Assembly: GCA_937891565.1 (NCBI GenBank)
Contig: CALAHA010000347.1
Location: forward strand, 1 to 6,601
Source: an uncultured Ilumatobacter sp.
GTDB lineage: Bacteria > Actinomycetota > Acidimicrobiia > Acidimicrobiales > Ilumatobacteraceae
DNA length: 6,601 bases
Direction: 5' to 3'
Under the pieces are notes generated by a model that did no database searches, was not told the origin of the DNA, and was given only the letters and a program-made list of their open reading frames with translations. Numbering within the stretch: position 1 is the stretch's first letter; every line of letters starts with the position of its first letter. The position numbers were made by a program, and so were the translations under genes. Positions 5,787-6,601 of this stretch are shown one piece after another.

Positions 5787-6575
5787 TCAAACCGCGACGG
5801 CGACGGCTTGCTGAAGTCGGCGAATCGCACGGTCGCGGCGATTTCGAATGGTTCGTGGGGTGACGCACTGTTGGCGAGCCACGGCACCCGGCGAACCTGT
5901 GCACACCAGCGCTCGAATCAGATCGAGATCGCGGGTCGCAACGCCAGCGAGGCGCGCTGTGCGGACAACGTCCGCCAACTCGACGAGTGCCGATGACGGC
6001 GGACAGGCCACTCGTTCGCCGAGTAGCCGTGGCTCGGTCGGTGTCTCGGCCGGTACTTGGCGTCGGGCGTCTCGTCGAAAGGCGAGGTATATCGCATCCG
6101 AGATCAAGCCGGCAGCCACATGGCGAGTGCGCCTGGTGATGTCGTAGTTGCGGATTGCGATCCAGGCCGCACTCACGGCCTCTTCAACCGGGTCGCCGGC
6201 CTCACTCAGGAATCGGTACTTCGCCGCAGCGCTGATTAAGCCGGGCAGGAGCCGCTGCACCACGATCCGCCCGGCCAGCGCGTCGTGCCGGGCAAGCTCC
6301 ACCAGCAGTAACAGGAGGCTGTTTCCGGCGTCGCCGTCAGAGCGCTGTGTTGCGTCGATGAGTTCCTGGGCATCGGTGAGTTGATCAAATCGGGCGGTCT
6401 CAGCGGTTGGCACGTGCAACGCCCACGAACGGATCGTGCGGACGGTGCCTCGAGTGGTGGCGGTGTGCTGCCAATCGGCATCGAGGCGGTCGGAGAAGCG
6501 GTGTGGGCGATGAATTTCGGTCATGGCTGCACGTTGCGCTCCGGCCCTCACCGGCATGCTCACCGGCATGCTCAC
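5787..6575 (-). CDS. Sigma-70-like / helix-turn-helix putative transcription regulator
   Basis: This encodes up to 262 residues, soluble and rich in Arg and Ala, with no signal peptide or membrane segment. The C-terminus (about 218-256) reads like sigma factor region 4: LIRALVCTGSPGAVARQQ, then VTPRTIRNRRDRAIRRLQQ, a helix-turn-helix with a very basic recognition helix. The middle (about 85-170: LLLLLVELARHDALAGRIVVQRLLPGL, then EEAVSAAWIAIRNYDITRR and AAGLISDAIYLAFRRDARR) is helical. It resembles a degenerate region 2 as seen in poorly characterised sigma-like proteins of actinobacteria. I infer DNA binding, probably in transcription control; true sigma activity is uncertain because the aromatic promoter-melting motif is not evident. 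The start is unsettled: GTG 6575 (reported, longest), ATG 6569, ATG 6557 or ATG 6524 (245 residues). None has a well-spaced Shine-Dalgarno, and a 12-bp tandem repeat covers the first three. It is convergent with tRNA-Lys. Confidence 0.75.
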   Translation of the reverse strand: MSMPVSMPVRAGAQRAAMTEIHRPHRFSDRLDADWQHTATTRGTVRTIRSWALHVPTAETARFDQLTDAQELIDATQRSDGDAGNSLLLLLVELARHDALAGRIVVQRLLPGLISAAAKYRFLSEAGDPVEEAVSAAWIAIRNYDITRRTRHVAAGLISDAIYLAFRRDARRQVPAETPTEPRLLGERVACPPSSALVELADVVRTARLAGVATRDLDLIRALVCTGSPGAVARQQCVTPRTIRNRRDRAIRRLQQAVAVAV

Positions 6576-6578
6576 CGG
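6549..6578. repeat. 12-bp tandem repeat CACCGGCATGCT (two copies plus half)
   Basis: Two perfect head-to-tail copies of CACCGGCATGCT (6549-6560 and 6561-6572) are followed by CACCGG (6573-6578). Each contains the palindrome GCATGC, and a third GCATGC lies at 6588-6593. The repeat sits over the possible start codons of the regulator gene. If translation starts at the GTG at 6575 it encodes MSMPVSMPV; if it starts at ATG 6524 it lies in the leader, where it could be a binding site. Confidence 0.75.
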
Positions 6579-6601
6579 GCGCTGGCTGCATGCCTCACAG
6601 G

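Noticed and set aside
5332..5904. Minus-strand open frame of 190 codons containing a PLGLEPRTNGLK-like stretch
   Set aside because: That stretch is the antisense translation of the tRNA-Lys gene, a well-known artefact, and the rest overlaps two real genes in other frames.

Overview
The window is GC-rich and dense in genes. It holds five protein-coding genes, all on the minus strand, and one tRNA gene on the plus strand. Three things point to a high-GC actinomycetote: the base composition, a tRNA-Lys with no encoded CCA, and a secreted protein built from the 'RVLDTR ... VDVxGY' repeats common in that phylum. Acidimicrobiia (Ilumatobacter-like) is a guess from the style of those repeats and is not proven by anything here.

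The layout is given in the direction of minus-strand transcription, from right to left. (1) 6575-5787 encodes a soluble protein that looks like a divergent sigma-70 or helix-turn-helix regulator. Its start lies in or next to a 12-bp tandem repeat. (2) 5685-5756, on the plus strand, is tRNA-Lys(UUU), convergent with gene 1. (3) About 250 bp of non-coding DNA follows, with one A/T-rich palindromic patch and a small hairpin. It probably carries the promoter of the next transcript. (4) 5438-3795 encodes a PEP-utiliser-like protein. It has a C-terminal swivelling phosphohistidine domain and a helical N-terminal part but no ATP-grasp domain, and its Shine-Dalgarno sequence is very strong. (5) 3795-2557 encodes a 12-helix MFS exporter with the drug:H+ antiporter motif C. 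Its start overlaps the stop of gene 4, so the two are surely co-transcribed and probably translationally coupled. (6) 2466-367 encodes a secreted protein with three repeats of about 110-120 residues followed by a matrixin-like zinc metallopeptidase domain. (7) 313 to the left edge is the N-terminal 104 residues of a molybdenum hydroxylase large subunit (CoxL / xanthine dehydrogenase / aldehyde oxidase family), cut off by the window.

Genes 4 and 5 form the one clear functional pair, a phosphotransfer-type protein with an exporter. The helical region plus His domain of gene 4 recalls rifampin phosphotransferase and PEP synthase without their ATP-binding half, so a drug- or metabolite-handling role is a hypothesis. 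The peptidase and the CoxL-like gene share the strand, but nothing in the sequence ties them to that pair. I see no CRISPR array, insertion sequence, integrase or prophage gene. The most unusual element is the ATP-grasp-less PEP-utiliser coupled to an exporter.
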